DNA of 64,000 nt from an uncultured Sphingomonadaceae bacterium (GTDB lineage: Bacteria > Pseudomonadota > Alphaproteobacteria > Sphingomonadales > Sphingomonadaceae), in contig CANMWO010000001.1 in the NCBI GenBank assembly GCA_947501695.1, positions 1,612,001-1,676,000 of the forward strand, given 5' to 3'. Positions within the stretch are counted from its first letter, which is position 1, and every line of letters begins with the position of its first letter. The notes below the pieces were generated by a model. That model did no database searches. It saw only the letters and a list, made by a program, of their open reading frames with translations, and was not told where the DNA came from. Below, one piece after another: positions 17,995 through 25,865 of this stretch. Made by a program: the position numbers and the translations under genes.

Positions 17995-19239
17995 GTGACA
18001 GCGATTGATTACAAATGCTATCAGTTTGCGATGACCGTCCAAACATTGCCAGAAACGCCCCTCCTCGACACAGCCAACGATCTACCGCTGCTTAAACGCA
18101 CTGAGGATTGGGCAACAGTAAACAGCGGAACGACCAACCTGGATGGTCTGAAAACCGTTGCCGGACAACTGGCAGACGCTTTTTCTGTGTTGCCGGGCGA
18201 CATTAAACTGGTTGATCCCGATCCTGTTGAGGCTGTGCGCTCCGATGGTTCCGTCAATCAGGTCCAGCGCGGTCAACATCTCCTTGGGACTGTCCGCCCT
18301 GATGCGGGGGTACGCATTTTGTTCACCGGGCATATGGACACCGTATTTGCAGCCGATCATCATTTCCAGAATCTCGAATGGATTGAGGACGGTGTCCTTA
18401 ATGGCCCTGGCGTAGCGGATATGAAGGGCGGGATATCCGTCATGCTGGGCGCGCTCCAATTGCTCGAGCAAAGCGAAGTTGCAAACCACATCGGCTATGA
18501 CATCATGATCAACAGCGACGAAGAAGTTGGTTCCGCTTCCTCTGCCGCTCTGATTGAACGTTGTGCGAAGGGTAAAGTTGCGGCCCTTACCTACGAACCC
18601 GCCCTGCCCGATGGCACTTTGGCGGGTGAACGTGGCGGCAGCGGCAATTTTTCGATCATCTTCACCGGCAAGAGCGCCCATGCAGGCCGCAATCCGGATG
18701 AAGGCCGCAACGCATTGGTCGCAGCAGCCGATATGGCTCTGCAGCTAAAAGCCCTGCACCGCGAAGGGCTTAGCGTTAATCCTGCCAAAATCGAAGGCGG
18801 TGGTCCCAATAACGCAGTGCCGGATCATGCGATATTGCGGGTAAATTTCCGACCCAAATCACTGGCAGATCAAGAAGAGGCGCAAAATACACTCAACAAT
18901 CTTGTTGGTATTATCGCTCGGGGTCATGATCTCGACGTCCATTGCCATGGCGGTTTTGGTCGTCCACCCAAGCCGATTGACCAGCAGGCCCAAAAGCTGT
19001 TCCATCTAGTCAAAAGCTGTGGTGCCGAGCTCGGACTGGATATCAATTGGCGCGGGACTGGCGGTGTCTGTGATGGCAATAATATTGCCGCTTGCGGTGT
19101 ACCGGTTGTTGACACAATGGGGGTCCGCGGCGGTGCCATTCATAGCGCCGATGAATTTCTGATCAGTGACAGCTTGGCCGAACGCACACAGCTATCGGCG
19201 CTGACGATCATGCGGATTGCCGCGAAGGGGGGGGTATGA
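17995..19239 (+). CDS. M20-family metallohydrolase of the arginine succinyltransferase operon
   Basis: 414 residues of the ArgE/DapE/CPG2 type. Metal-site motifs are visible: GHMDTVF (about 113), GPGVADMKGG (about 139), INSDEEVGS (about 172) and AIHSADEF near the C-terminus. The dimerisation lid has TGKSAHAGRNPDEGRNAL and GGGPNNAVPDHA. The ATG of astA overlaps its stop by four bases, so the two are coupled. The AST pathway ends with hydrolysis of N-succinylglutamate; this gene may supply that step in place of AstE, which belongs to a different fold. That is inference from position. The start is probably GTG 17995; ATG 18031 is an alternative. Confidence 0.88.
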   Translation: MTAIDYKCYQFAMTVQTLPETPLLDTANDLPLLKRTEDWATVNSGTTNLDGLKTVAGQLADAFSVLPGDIKLVDPDPVEAVRSDGSVNQVQRGQHLLGTVRPDAGVRILFTGHMDTVFAADHHFQNLEWIEDGVLNGPGVADMKGGISVMLGALQLLEQSEVANHIGYDIMINSDEEVGSASSAALIERCAKGKVAALTYEPALPDGTLAGERGGSGNFSIIFTGKSAHAGRNPDEGRNALVAAADMALQLKALHREGLSVNPAKIEGGGPNNAVPDHAILRVNFRPKSLADQEEAQNTLNNLVGIIARGHDLDVHCHGGFGRPPKPIDQQAQKLFHLVKSCGAELGLDINWRGTGGVCDGNNIAACGVPVVDTMGVRGGAIHSADEFLISDSLAERTQLSALTIMRIAAKGGV

Positions 19240-20255
19240 CGAATTTCAGGATAAGGGCCGCGCGGACCGATGATCTGCAACATCTTTATGAGATGGCAAA
19301 GCTGACTGGCGGCGGTTTTACCAACCTGCCTGCGGACAAGGAAAGCCTGACCGCAAAACTGGAACGCTCCGCAAATGCCTACGACGATGATACGAATGAG
19401 CATGGCAATGACTTGTTCGTCATGGTTCTCGAGAACGTCGAGACAGGAGCGGTGCGCGGGACATCGCAATTGTTCACAATGGTCGGGCAAAGCTGGCCGT
19501 TCTATTCCTATCGTCTCAGCACCCTGTCGCAAACCAGCAAGGAACTGAACCGTTCATTCCGTGCAGAAATGCTCACACTGGTCACGGATCTTGAAGGCGC
19601 AAGCGAAGTCGGCGGTCTATTCCTCCATCCCGGCGAACGCGCCGGTGGACTAGGCATGCTGCTGGCCCGTAGCCGCTATCTGTTCATCAAGGAACATCGT
19701 GGGCGCTTTGGCGACAAGCTGTTTGCAGAATTGCGCGGCGTGATCGATGAGGCTGGCGGCTCACCTTTCTGGGACGGTCTGGCTGGCCGATTTTTTGGCA
19801 TGGGGTTTCAGGAAGCGGACTATTTCAACGCCATCCACGGCAATCAGTTTATCGCTGACCTGATGCCCAAACATCCGATCTATACGGCTATGTTGAGCGA
19901 AACGGCACGCGCTGCCATCGGCATCCCTCATCCCAATGGTCGCGCAGCTATGCGGATGCTGGAAAATGAGAATTTCTCCTACGATGGCTATGTCGATATT
20001 TTTGACGGTGGCCCGACGATGATCGCAAAAACCGACAAAGTCACAAGTGTGAAAAACGCAAACTCAGACGAAGTTGTCGGTATCACGGCTTCTGGAGCAG
20101 GCCTGAAATCCATCATATGTTGCGGCAAGCTTCATGATTTTCAGGCTACCTACGCCTTTATCGGTGAAGCAGAAGGCGGCGTAACGATTGATGAAGATGC
20201 AGCAGCCAATCTGGGCCTCTCGGTCGGCGATACGATCGGACATATTCCAAGGTAG
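19236..20255 (+). CDS. astA: Arginine N-succinyltransferase
   Basis: 339 residues. AstA transfers succinyl from succinyl-CoA to the alpha-amino group of arginine, the first step of the ammonia-producing AST route. Recognisable segments are RAARTDDLQHLYEMAKLTGGGFTNLP at the start, the central GLFLHPGERAGGLGMLLARSRYLF and FAELRGVIDEAGGSPFWDGLAGRFFGM, all typical of the family. It overlaps the upstream hydrolase by ATGA and is followed after 5 bases by astB. Confidence 0.96.
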   Translation: MTNFRIRAARTDDLQHLYEMAKLTGGGFTNLPADKESLTAKLERSANAYDDDTNEHGNDLFVMVLENVETGAVRGTSQLFTMVGQSWPFYSYRLSTLSQTSKELNRSFRAEMLTLVTDLEGASEVGGLFLHPGERAGGLGMLLARSRYLFIKEHRGRFGDKLFAELRGVIDEAGGSPFWDGLAGRFFGMGFQEADYFNAIHGNQFIADLMPKHPIYTAMLSETARAAIGIPHPNGRAAMRMLENENFSYDGYVDIFDGGPTMIAKTDKVTSVKNANSDEVVGITASGAGLKSIICCGKLHDFQATYAFIGEAEGGVTIDEDAAANLGLSVGDTIGHIPR

Positions 20256-20260
20256 CTAGA

Positions 20261-21523
20261 ATGACAAAAATCAAGGAAATCAATTTTGATGGGGTTATTG
20301 GCCCCAGCCACAATTATGCGGGCCTCAGCCTCGGCAATATAGCTTCCTCAAGCAATGCCGGAGAAGCATCTTATCCACGCGAAGCAGCCTTACAGGGTGT
20401 AGCGAAGATGCGGCACAATATCGATCTGGGGCTGGCGCAGGGCTTTTTCATGCCACTCGATCGACCCAATATCGGTTGGTTGAATGCGCTCGGCACGACA
20501 TTGAATGAGGCGGAGCCACATATACGGGCCGCAGCCTATTCTGCATCCTCGATGTGGGCTGCCAATGCTGCGACCATTTCGCCAGCGCCAGGTAGCGAAG
20601 ATGGCAAATGCCATATGACTGTCGCTAATCTCCAGACCATGCCGCACCGCAGCCATGAATGGCCGGGCACCTTGGCACAGCTGCAGCTTGCTTTTGCCAA
20701 TCAGGATCATTTCACTGTCCATGGACCGATCCCGTCTCCCTTTGGTGATGAAGGTGCGGCCAATCATATGCGGCTGTGCGACGGTCATGGCGCAGCCGGG
20801 ATCGAGATATTTGTCTACGGCAAAAGCGGCGGCCGCTTCCCGGCTCGCCAGCATGTTGAAGCCAGCAAAGCAGTAGCAAGAAGACATGGGATGTCTGAAG
20901 ATCATGTTATCTTTGCGCAACAGTCAGACAAAGCCATTGCCGCCGGTGCATTCCACAACGATGTGGTCGCTGTCGCAAATGAACAGCTACTCTTCGCCCA
21001 TGAGGAAGCTTTTGAGCATCGAGAAGAATTTTATGCAGAAGTGCAGCGCAAATTCCCGCAAGCCGAGATTGTCACAGTACCCGCCGACAAAGTTAGTCTG
21101 GGCGATGCAATAAAATCCTATCTATTCAATGCTCAGCTGGTCACCCTGCCCGATAGCGGCGGGATGGCGCTAATCCTCCCCACCGAAGCCGAAGAAACAG
21201 AATCAGTCTGGTCTTATCTGCAGGAACTGGTTGCGGGCAATGGAGCGATCCGAAAGCTCTGCCCTGTTAATGTGCGTCAATCCATGGCCAATGGCGGCGG
21301 CCCAGCTTGCTTGCGTTTGCGTGTCGTTACAGATCCCGATCTAGTTGATCAGCGCTTCATTGCAACGCCTAAAAAGCTCGATGCAATTGCCGAGGTGATT
21401 GAACAATATTGGCCGGAATCCATTGTGCCTGACCAATTGACGGATGCAGATTTGCTCGGAACTATCCAGAATGCGCGCAGAAAGCTCTTGCAGTCGTGCG
21501 CATTGGAAGAACTCGAACACTAG
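20261..21523 (+). CDS. astB: N-succinylarginine dihydrolase
   Basis: 420 residues. AstB removes two ammonia and one CO2 from N-succinylarginine to give N-succinylornithine. The N-terminus EINFDGVIGPSHNYAGLSLGN is diagnostic. Catalytic residues of the guanidine-modifying fold are visible as the His in AGAFHNDVV and the Cys in NGGGPACLRLRVV. No astC or astD follows in the window; those steps must be encoded elsewhere, perhaps by the general argD and an aldehyde dehydrogenase. Confidence 0.97.
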   Translation: MTKIKEINFDGVIGPSHNYAGLSLGNIASSSNAGEASYPREAALQGVAKMRHNIDLGLAQGFFMPLDRPNIGWLNALGTTLNEAEPHIRAAAYSASSMWAANAATISPAPGSEDGKCHMTVANLQTMPHRSHEWPGTLAQLQLAFANQDHFTVHGPIPSPFGDEGAANHMRLCDGHGAAGIEIFVYGKSGGRFPARQHVEASKAVARRHGMSEDHVIFAQQSDKAIAAGAFHNDVVAVANEQLLFAHEEAFEHREEFYAEVQRKFPQAEIVTVPADKVSLGDAIKSYLFNAQLVTLPDSGGMALILPTEAEETESVWSYLQELVAGNGAIRKLCPVNVRQSMANGGGPACLRLRVVTDPDLVDQRFIATPKKLDAIAEVIEQYWPESIVPDQLTDADLLGTIQNARRKLLQSCALEELEH

Positions 21524-21626
21524 AATTCCATCGCCGACTGTCGAGTTAACTTACAGTTAACTATGTTGCTCTCTGCAAAAATCCTACTTTTCTACGGTTG
21601 GCACAGGCCTTGCTACTTTATTTTAC

Positions 21627-21857
21627 ATGTGGAAAAAATTCAAACGCCTGTTCATCATCAAGACCAAATTTGAAGCCTTCCTGATCGTTTATGCACTAGC
21701 CACTGGTGCTATCGCCCGCGGCCAAGACTATCTCGTGCAATATCCTGGATTTGGTGGAAAGCTGCTATTCCTCGCTTGCACCGGTGCGGTGTTTATGGCC
21801 GGCGCGAAGATGATCGATGCGATAGATTACCACAAAACCTATGGACAGGATTACTGA
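21627..21857 (+). CDS. Small conserved membrane protein of unknown function
   Basis: 76 residues. A basic start (MWKKFKRLFIIKTKFE) leads into a hydrophobic helix FLIVYALATGAIARG, a short linker with DYLVQYPGFGG and a second hydrophobic helix LLFLACTGAVFMAGAKM, ending in polar DAIDYHKTYGQDY. This suggests two short membrane segments. Similar small proteins occur in sphingomonads, but I know no function. It stands alone between astB and the tmRNA gene. Confidence 0.7.
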   Translation: MWKKFKRLFIIKTKFEAFLIVYALATGAIARGQDYLVQYPGFGGKLLFLACTGAVFMAGAKMIDAIDYHKTYGQDY

Positions 21858-21896
21858 GCACCTCTCGTGTAAAACCCCAAATGATATCAAAGTAAA

Positions 21897-22240
21897 GTGG
21901 TGAGCTTCTGTTGCTCGGTGCTCACCAAACCGCCGGTATCCCTTCTGTTGCCCGGTGGGTCCAACCGCGCTTTAACTTCTTAAGTTACGACCACGAAGGT
22001 CGATAGATTAAGCCGCTACTGCGAGTGCTTCATTATCGTTTGCACTTATAGTTATGAGCAATCACGGCATACTCAGGCCGGGTAAAAATAATGCTTTTCA
22101 ACACACGTCGATCCTAGTTCGGCCCCATCAACAAAGATGCTGTAAAAACATCCCAAATGGTGGAGCCGCCGGGTACCGCCCCCGGGTCCGTTGTGCCTAT
22201 TGCACATCACAATTTATCACCATAGTCCGCCGAAGCAGAC
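21897..22240 (-). ncRNA. ssrA: Two-piece, circularly permuted tmRNA
   Basis: Read on the minus strand, the acceptor piece comes first and ends with CGGCTCCACCA at 22158. A T-arm-like stem CCGGG/CCCGG with a 7-base loop lies directly before it. After a 31-base spacer the coding piece begins at 22126 with GGGGCCGAACTAGGATCGAC. GGGGCCG pairs with CGGCTCC to rebuild the acceptor stem, as expected of alphaproteobacterial permuted tmRNA. The tag frame runs 22043-22008 and reads ANDNEALAVAA then TAA. A strong hairpin GGTGAGC/GCTCACC (21926-21899) marks the 3' region. TATATA at 22252-22247 is a candidate -10 box. Outer ends are estimates. tmRNA rescues stalled ribosomes with SmpB. Confidence 0.93.
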
Positions 22241-22285
22241 ACGTCCTATATAGGCGCTTAATTCTGAATGAAAAGAGAATGGCAC

Positions 22286-22320
22286 AAAAAAATGGGCGCG
22301 GATATCGCTATCCACGCCCA
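22286..22320 (-). terminator. Intrinsic terminator of mscL
   Basis: On the minus strand an 11-bp stem (arms at 22310-22320 and 22293-22303, one G-T pair, six-base loop) is followed by seven T. It lies 33 bases after the mscL stop and just ahead of the tmRNA promoter, so it separates the two transcripts. Confidence 0.88.
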
Positions 22321-22352
22321 CATATATCAGCATTAAACTCTTGAATTAGAGC

Positions 22353-22772
22353 TTATTTTTTCAAGCTATCCCGAATTTCGGTCAGCAAATCAATTTCGCT
22401 TGGACCGGAAGGTGCTTCCTCTTCAGCCTTCTTCATCACCTTGTTAGCATAACGCACTATCATGAAGATAATGAACGCTAGGATCACAAAGTTGATCACA
22501 ACCGTCAGGAACTGACCCCAACCAAGCATGGGAACGCCCGCTTCTTTAAGCGCCGCATAGTCGGTTGAACCGGCTAGTTCCGTTGGCGGTGTGCCAAGCA
22601 GGATGAACATGGTCGTAAAGTCTGGTGTACCGAAAATCGCGCTAACGATCGGCATGATCACGTCTTCGGTCAGCGATGTCGTAATAGTGGCAAAAGCCGC
22701 CCCGATAATGACCGCAACTGCCAAATCCAGCACATTGCCTTTTAAAATAAAGTCCTTAAATTCTGAAAACAT
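22353..22772 (-). CDS. mscL: Large-conductance mechanosensitive channel
   Basis: 139 residues, the normal MscL size. The amphipathic N-terminus MFSEFKDFILKGNVLDLAVAV and first pore helix VIIGAAFATITTSLTEDVIMP are characteristic, followed by a periplasmic loop and the second helix FLTVVINFVILAFIIFMIVRYANK, then a charged C-terminal helix. It opens under membrane tension on osmotic downshock. ATG 22772 has GAGGAG upstream; longer frames do not fit the family. Transcribed divergently from lemA. Confidence 0.97.
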   Translation of the reverse strand: MFSEFKDFILKGNVLDLAVAVIIGAAFATITTSLTEDVIMPIVSAIFGTPDFTTMFILLGTPPTELAGSTDYAALKEAGVPMLGWGQFLTVVINFVILAFIIFMIVRYANKVMKKAEEEAPSGPSEIDLLTEIRDSLKK

Positions 22773-22916
22773 ATGGAATACTCCTCTTCCCCGTAAGATG
22801 ATGGTTAAATGCCCGATAACCTCCAATTTGTCGAGGGAAGTCATTGCATTTACCGGTTTTCGTACCTATTTTTACATTTGATGAGGCGATCAATTGGAAC
22901 GTGGGAGAAAATCAAC

Positions 22917-23507
22917 ATGCGTGGCAAGATAACTAAATTTTTGATGGTACCGGTTTTGGCGCTGGCGCTCAGCGCTTGCGGTATCAACAGCGTCCCGACA
23001 GCGGAAGAACAAGCCAAAGCAAAATGGGCTGATGTAGAAAGCACCTATCAACGCCGCGCTGACCTGATCCCTAATCTAGTTGAAACCGTCAAAGGTTTTG
23101 CTGCTCAAGAGCAGGACACGCTAACGGCCGTGGTTGAAGCGCGTGCGAAGGCGACGTCTATTCAAGTCAGCGCAGATGATCTCGGCGATGCCTCCAAAAT
23201 TCAGGAGTTTGCGGCAGCGCAAGGCTCTCTTTCACAAGGACTTGGTCGCTTGCTCGCTACTGTTGAGGCTTATCCTGAACTGAAATCCAATCAGAATTTC
23301 CTGGCTCTGCAAAGCCAACTCGAAGGCACGGAAAACCGCATCAACGTAGCGCGCCGTGACTATAACGAAGCAGTCCGGCAATATAATACAACCATTCGAA
23401 CCTTCCCGGATATCATCGGTGCCAAGATCATTCACGGCGCCGAACCGATGGCTCCATTTACGGCTACCACCGAAGGGGCAGATGAAGCGCCGACGGTTGC
23501 GTTTTGA
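22917..23507 (+). CDS. lemA: LemA family lipoprotein
   Basis: 196 residues. Signal peptide with the lipobox LSAC (acylated Cys near residue 21), then the LemA core: KWADVESTYQRRADLIPNLVETVKGFA, a region with AQGSLSQGLGRLLATVEAYPELKSNQNF, and ENRINVARRDYNEAVRQYNTTIRTFP. LemA proteins are long helical coiled-coil envelope proteins of unclear role. ATG 22917 follows GGGAGA. It heads an operon with two TPM-domain genes and a Nudix gene, a pairing (LemA with YgcG/TPM) that is widespread in bacteria. Confidence 0.93.
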   Translation: MRGKITKFLMVPVLALALSACGINSVPTAEEQAKAKWADVESTYQRRADLIPNLVETVKGFAAQEQDTLTAVVEARAKATSIQVSADDLGDASKIQEFAAAQGSLSQGLGRLLATVEAYPELKSNQNFLALQSQLEGTENRINVARRDYNEAVRQYNTTIRTFPDIIGAKIIHGAEPMAPFTATTEGADEAPTVAF

Positions 23508-23513
23508 TAGACA

Positions 23514-24341
23514 ATGCGTAGTTTCCCCCACAGCATTGCTACATTGATTTGGGCTGCCTTAATCTTGGCGATAATGATCCCTACTGGATCAGCCGCCGCC
23601 CAAAATTTCCCTGACCTGACTGGCCGTGTCGTCGATCAGGCCAATCTGCTTGATGCTGCGCAGGAAGCTGCGCTCACGGCCAAGCTTGAAGCATTAGAGA
23701 CAAATTCAAACCGTCAATTGGTCGTCGCAACGGTCTCTGATTTGGAAGGCTATGATATTGCCGACTATGGCTATCAGCTGGGCCGGACATGGGGCATTGG
23801 ACAAGATGGTGACGGTGAGGTCGAAAAAGACAATGGCACGATATTGCTGGTGGCCCCCAATGATCGCAAGGTCCGTATAGAGGTTGGTTATGGCCTGGAA
23901 GGCATTATGACCGATGCCCTGTCGAGCATGATCATTCAAAATGATATCCTGCCCCGATTTCGGGATGGCAACATGCCGGCTGGAATCAACGCTGGCGTAG
24001 ATCGGATATCAACCCAATTGACACTGCCGGAAGAAGAAGCGCGTGCATTTGCTTCACAGGCGGTCGTTCAACAGCGCGAACAATCCAGTAAAGGCGAAGG
24101 CGGTCTGGCGATATTCTGGATTATTGTAATGATTGTTATTATTGTGATGTCCATCTCCAATTCACGAGGCGGCAGACGTTATCGTGGTGGTGCTGGCCCA
24201 GTCGTTATCTGGGGCGGAGGCGGCTCCAGCGGATGGGGCAGTTCCGGCGGTGGATTTAGTAGCGGTGGCGGCTTTGGCGGTGGCGGCTTCAGCGGCGGTG
24301 GCGGCAGCTTCGGCGGCGGCGGCGCATCGGGAGGGTGGTGA
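23514..24341 (+). CDS. TPM-domain protein with glycine-rich tail (YgcG-like)
   Basis: 275 residues: signal peptide, a TPM_phosphatase domain (about 33-165, starting LTGRVVDQANLLDAAQEAAL and containing RKVRIEVGYGLEGIMTDALS), a membrane helix (IFWIIVMIVIIVMSI, about 200-214), and a tail of about 50 residues that is almost all Gly, Ser and Phe. The domain family includes plant TLP18.3, for which acid phosphatase activity has been reported. Six bases separate it from lemA, and its TGA shares a base with the next ATG. Function with LemA is unknown. Confidence 0.9.
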   Translation: MRSFPHSIATLIWAALILAIMIPTGSAAAQNFPDLTGRVVDQANLLDAAQEAALTAKLEALETNSNRQLVVATVSDLEGYDIADYGYQLGRTWGIGQDGDGEVEKDNGTILLVAPNDRKVRIEVGYGLEGIMTDALSSMIIQNDILPRFRDGNMPAGINAGVDRISTQLTLPEEEARAFASQAVVQQREQSSKGEGGLAIFWIIVMIVIIVMSISNSRGGRRYRGGAGPVVIWGGGGSSGWGSSGGGFSSGGGFGGGGFSGGGGSFGGGGASGGW

Positions 24342-25027
24342 TGAAAAAAGTAAACCAGCTTTCTGAAGCAGATCACAAACTTGTCACCGAAGCAGTCGGT
24401 GAGGCAGAAAAATCGACCGATGGTGAGATTGTTACCATAGTCACTGATCTATCAGACAAATATCATGATGCCGGCTTGCAATGGGCCATTGGCATTACCT
24501 TTTTGTTCCTGTCTTCATTGGCAATCTTTCCGGCATTTTATCAATCCATAATCATGGGTCTTTTTGGCGGATGGGAACAGGATTTCACTACAGCGGGAGA
24601 GCAAATGGCTGTTCTCTTTGTTGCGAGTGTCGCTCTGTTTCTTGTCATGCGCTATCTCTTTGCATGGATGCCGCTCCGGCTATTCGTCACGCCAAAGAGT
24701 ACCAAGCAGCGCCGCGTACGCAGACGGGCGATTGATTTCTTCAAGGTGGGTGCAGAACGCCGGACGGTGGGACTGACAGGAATTTTAATCTACGTTTCTC
24801 TGAAAGAGCATCGCGCAGAAATTGTTGCCGATGCAGCCATTGCAGAGAAGGTCTCACCGGAAGTCTGGGGCGAAGCTATGGTGGCGTTGATTGATGAAGT
24901 CCGTGAAGGCCGCCCTGGCGAGGGCATGGCAGCAGCAGTGCGCCATGTCGGCGTGGTGCTCAAGGAGCATTTCCCCAAGACCGACAATAATCCGAATGAA
25001 TTGCCAGACCGGTTGATCGAGATTTGA
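24341..25027 (+). CDS. Second TPM-domain membrane protein
   Basis: 228 residues. The domain begins QLSEADHKLVTEAVGEAEKSTDGEIVTIV, is interrupted by two hydrophobic helices (about 47-68 and 88-107, AVLFVASVALFLVMRYLF), then resumes with RRRAIDFFKVGAERRTVGLTGILIYVSLKEHRAEIVAD and the C-terminal VRHVGVVLKEHFP. This is the usual layout of the partner TPM protein found beside LemA and YgcG-like genes. ATG 24341 overlaps the upstream stop by one base; its own stop overlaps the Nudix TTG start. Confidence 0.88.
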   Translation: MKKVNQLSEADHKLVTEAVGEAEKSTDGEIVTIVTDLSDKYHDAGLQWAIGITFLFLSSLAIFPAFYQSIIMGLFGGWEQDFTTAGEQMAVLFVASVALFLVMRYLFAWMPLRLFVTPKSTKQRRVRRRAIDFFKVGAERRTVGLTGILIYVSLKEHRAEIVADAAIAEKVSPEVWGEAMVALIDEVREGRPGEGMAAAVRHVGVVLKEHFPKTDNNPNELPDRLIEI

Positions 25028-25551
25028 GTACAGTAGATTCCGACGCTCCCGTCGAAACCATTTGGGAAGGCCGCTTCATCACGGCCAAACGTCAAGGCCG
25101 TTGGGAATATGTCTCGCGCAGCCGTGGTATAGGAGCAGCTGTGATACTGGCCATAGATGATGGCCATGTCTTGCTGGTTGAACAATATCGCGTGCCGCTT
25201 GGTAAAAACTGCATTGAGCTGCCGGCCGGCCTAGTCGGCGATCAAGACGAACATGGCGATGAAGACGCGTCACTGGCCGCTATCAGGGAACTCGAAGAAG
25301 AAACCGGATATCACGCGAACGTAATCGAAGATTGCGGGGAGTTTTATTCGTCCCCTGGTATGGTGTCAGAGAGCTTTTCGTTATTCCAAGCCAAAGAATT
25401 GACCAAGGTTGGTGACGGCGGCGGCGTCGATGGCGAGAATATCACTGTGCATCGCGTGGCGTTGGTGGAACTGGATGGGTTCATCGAGAAGAAGCGCGCA
25501 GAAGGTGCGGCCATTGACGTTAAACTGCTGTTATTTCTTCAACCCAAATAG
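25024..25551 (+). CDS. Nudix hydrolase, ADP-ribose pyrophosphatase-like
   Basis: 175 residues. The Nudix box is present as ELPAGLVGD ... ASLAAIRELEEETGY, with an insert of several acidic residues before RELEEE. LLVEQYRVPLG upstream of the box and SPGMVSESFSLFQAKEL after it are typical of ADP-sugar pyrophosphatases. The start is a TTG at 25024 within TTGA overlapping the upstream stop. The connection to the LemA/TPM genes is only operonic. Substrate is not proven. Confidence 0.88.
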   Translation: MSTVDSDAPVETIWEGRFITAKRQGRWEYVSRSRGIGAAVILAIDDGHVLLVEQYRVPLGKNCIELPAGLVGDQDEHGDEDASLAAIRELEEETGYHANVIEDCGEFYSSPGMVSESFSLFQAKELTKVGDGGGVDGENITVHRVALVELDGFIEKKRAEGAAIDVKLLLFLQPK

Positions 25552-25560
25552 GCTGCAAAT

Positions 25561-25839
25561 CTAACGAAAATTATCGGCATAAGCCTGTAGTTTCAATGTC
25601 TTGTTCGGCGTCGGCACGACGGAATAGGCGATTCCATATTTATCAGCATATGCCTTTGCCGCATCAACGGTTGGAAATTTCATTTGCACCTGACGCTGTG
25701 TATCACCCGATCCGGACCAACCGGTCAGCGCATCAGCCTTGCGGGCTTCGGACGGTTCAAATTCCAGCATCCATTTGTCGGTCAGCGCCCTGCCCGACTG
25801 CATAGCATTCATGGGGTTCTGATAAATCCGTGCGGCCAT
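25561..25839 (-). CDS. Complex I NDUFS4-like accessory subunit
   Basis: 92 residues of the ETC_C1_NDUFA4/NDUFS4 family, the mitochondrial-like accessory subunit found in alphaproteobacterial NADH dehydrogenase. The start ARIYQNPMNAMQSGRALTD, the central WMLEFEP and the later GSGDTQRQVQMKFPTVDAAKAYADKYGI are diagnostic. ATG 25839 follows AAGGA. It sits downstream of the polyprenyl synthase on the same strand, 26 bases away, likely one transcript; both serve the respiratory chain. Confidence 0.93.
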   Translation of the reverse strand: MAARIYQNPMNAMQSGRALTDKWMLEFEPSEARKADALTGWSGSGDTQRQVQMKFPTVDAAKAYADKYGIAYSVVPTPNKTLKLQAYADNFR

Positions 25840-25865
25840 CTCATTTTCCTTAGTAGATGAGCGTC

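Noticed and set aside
22054-22344. 96-codon plus-strand frame
   Set aside because: Lies across the tmRNA and the mscL terminator; the RNA gene explains the sequence.
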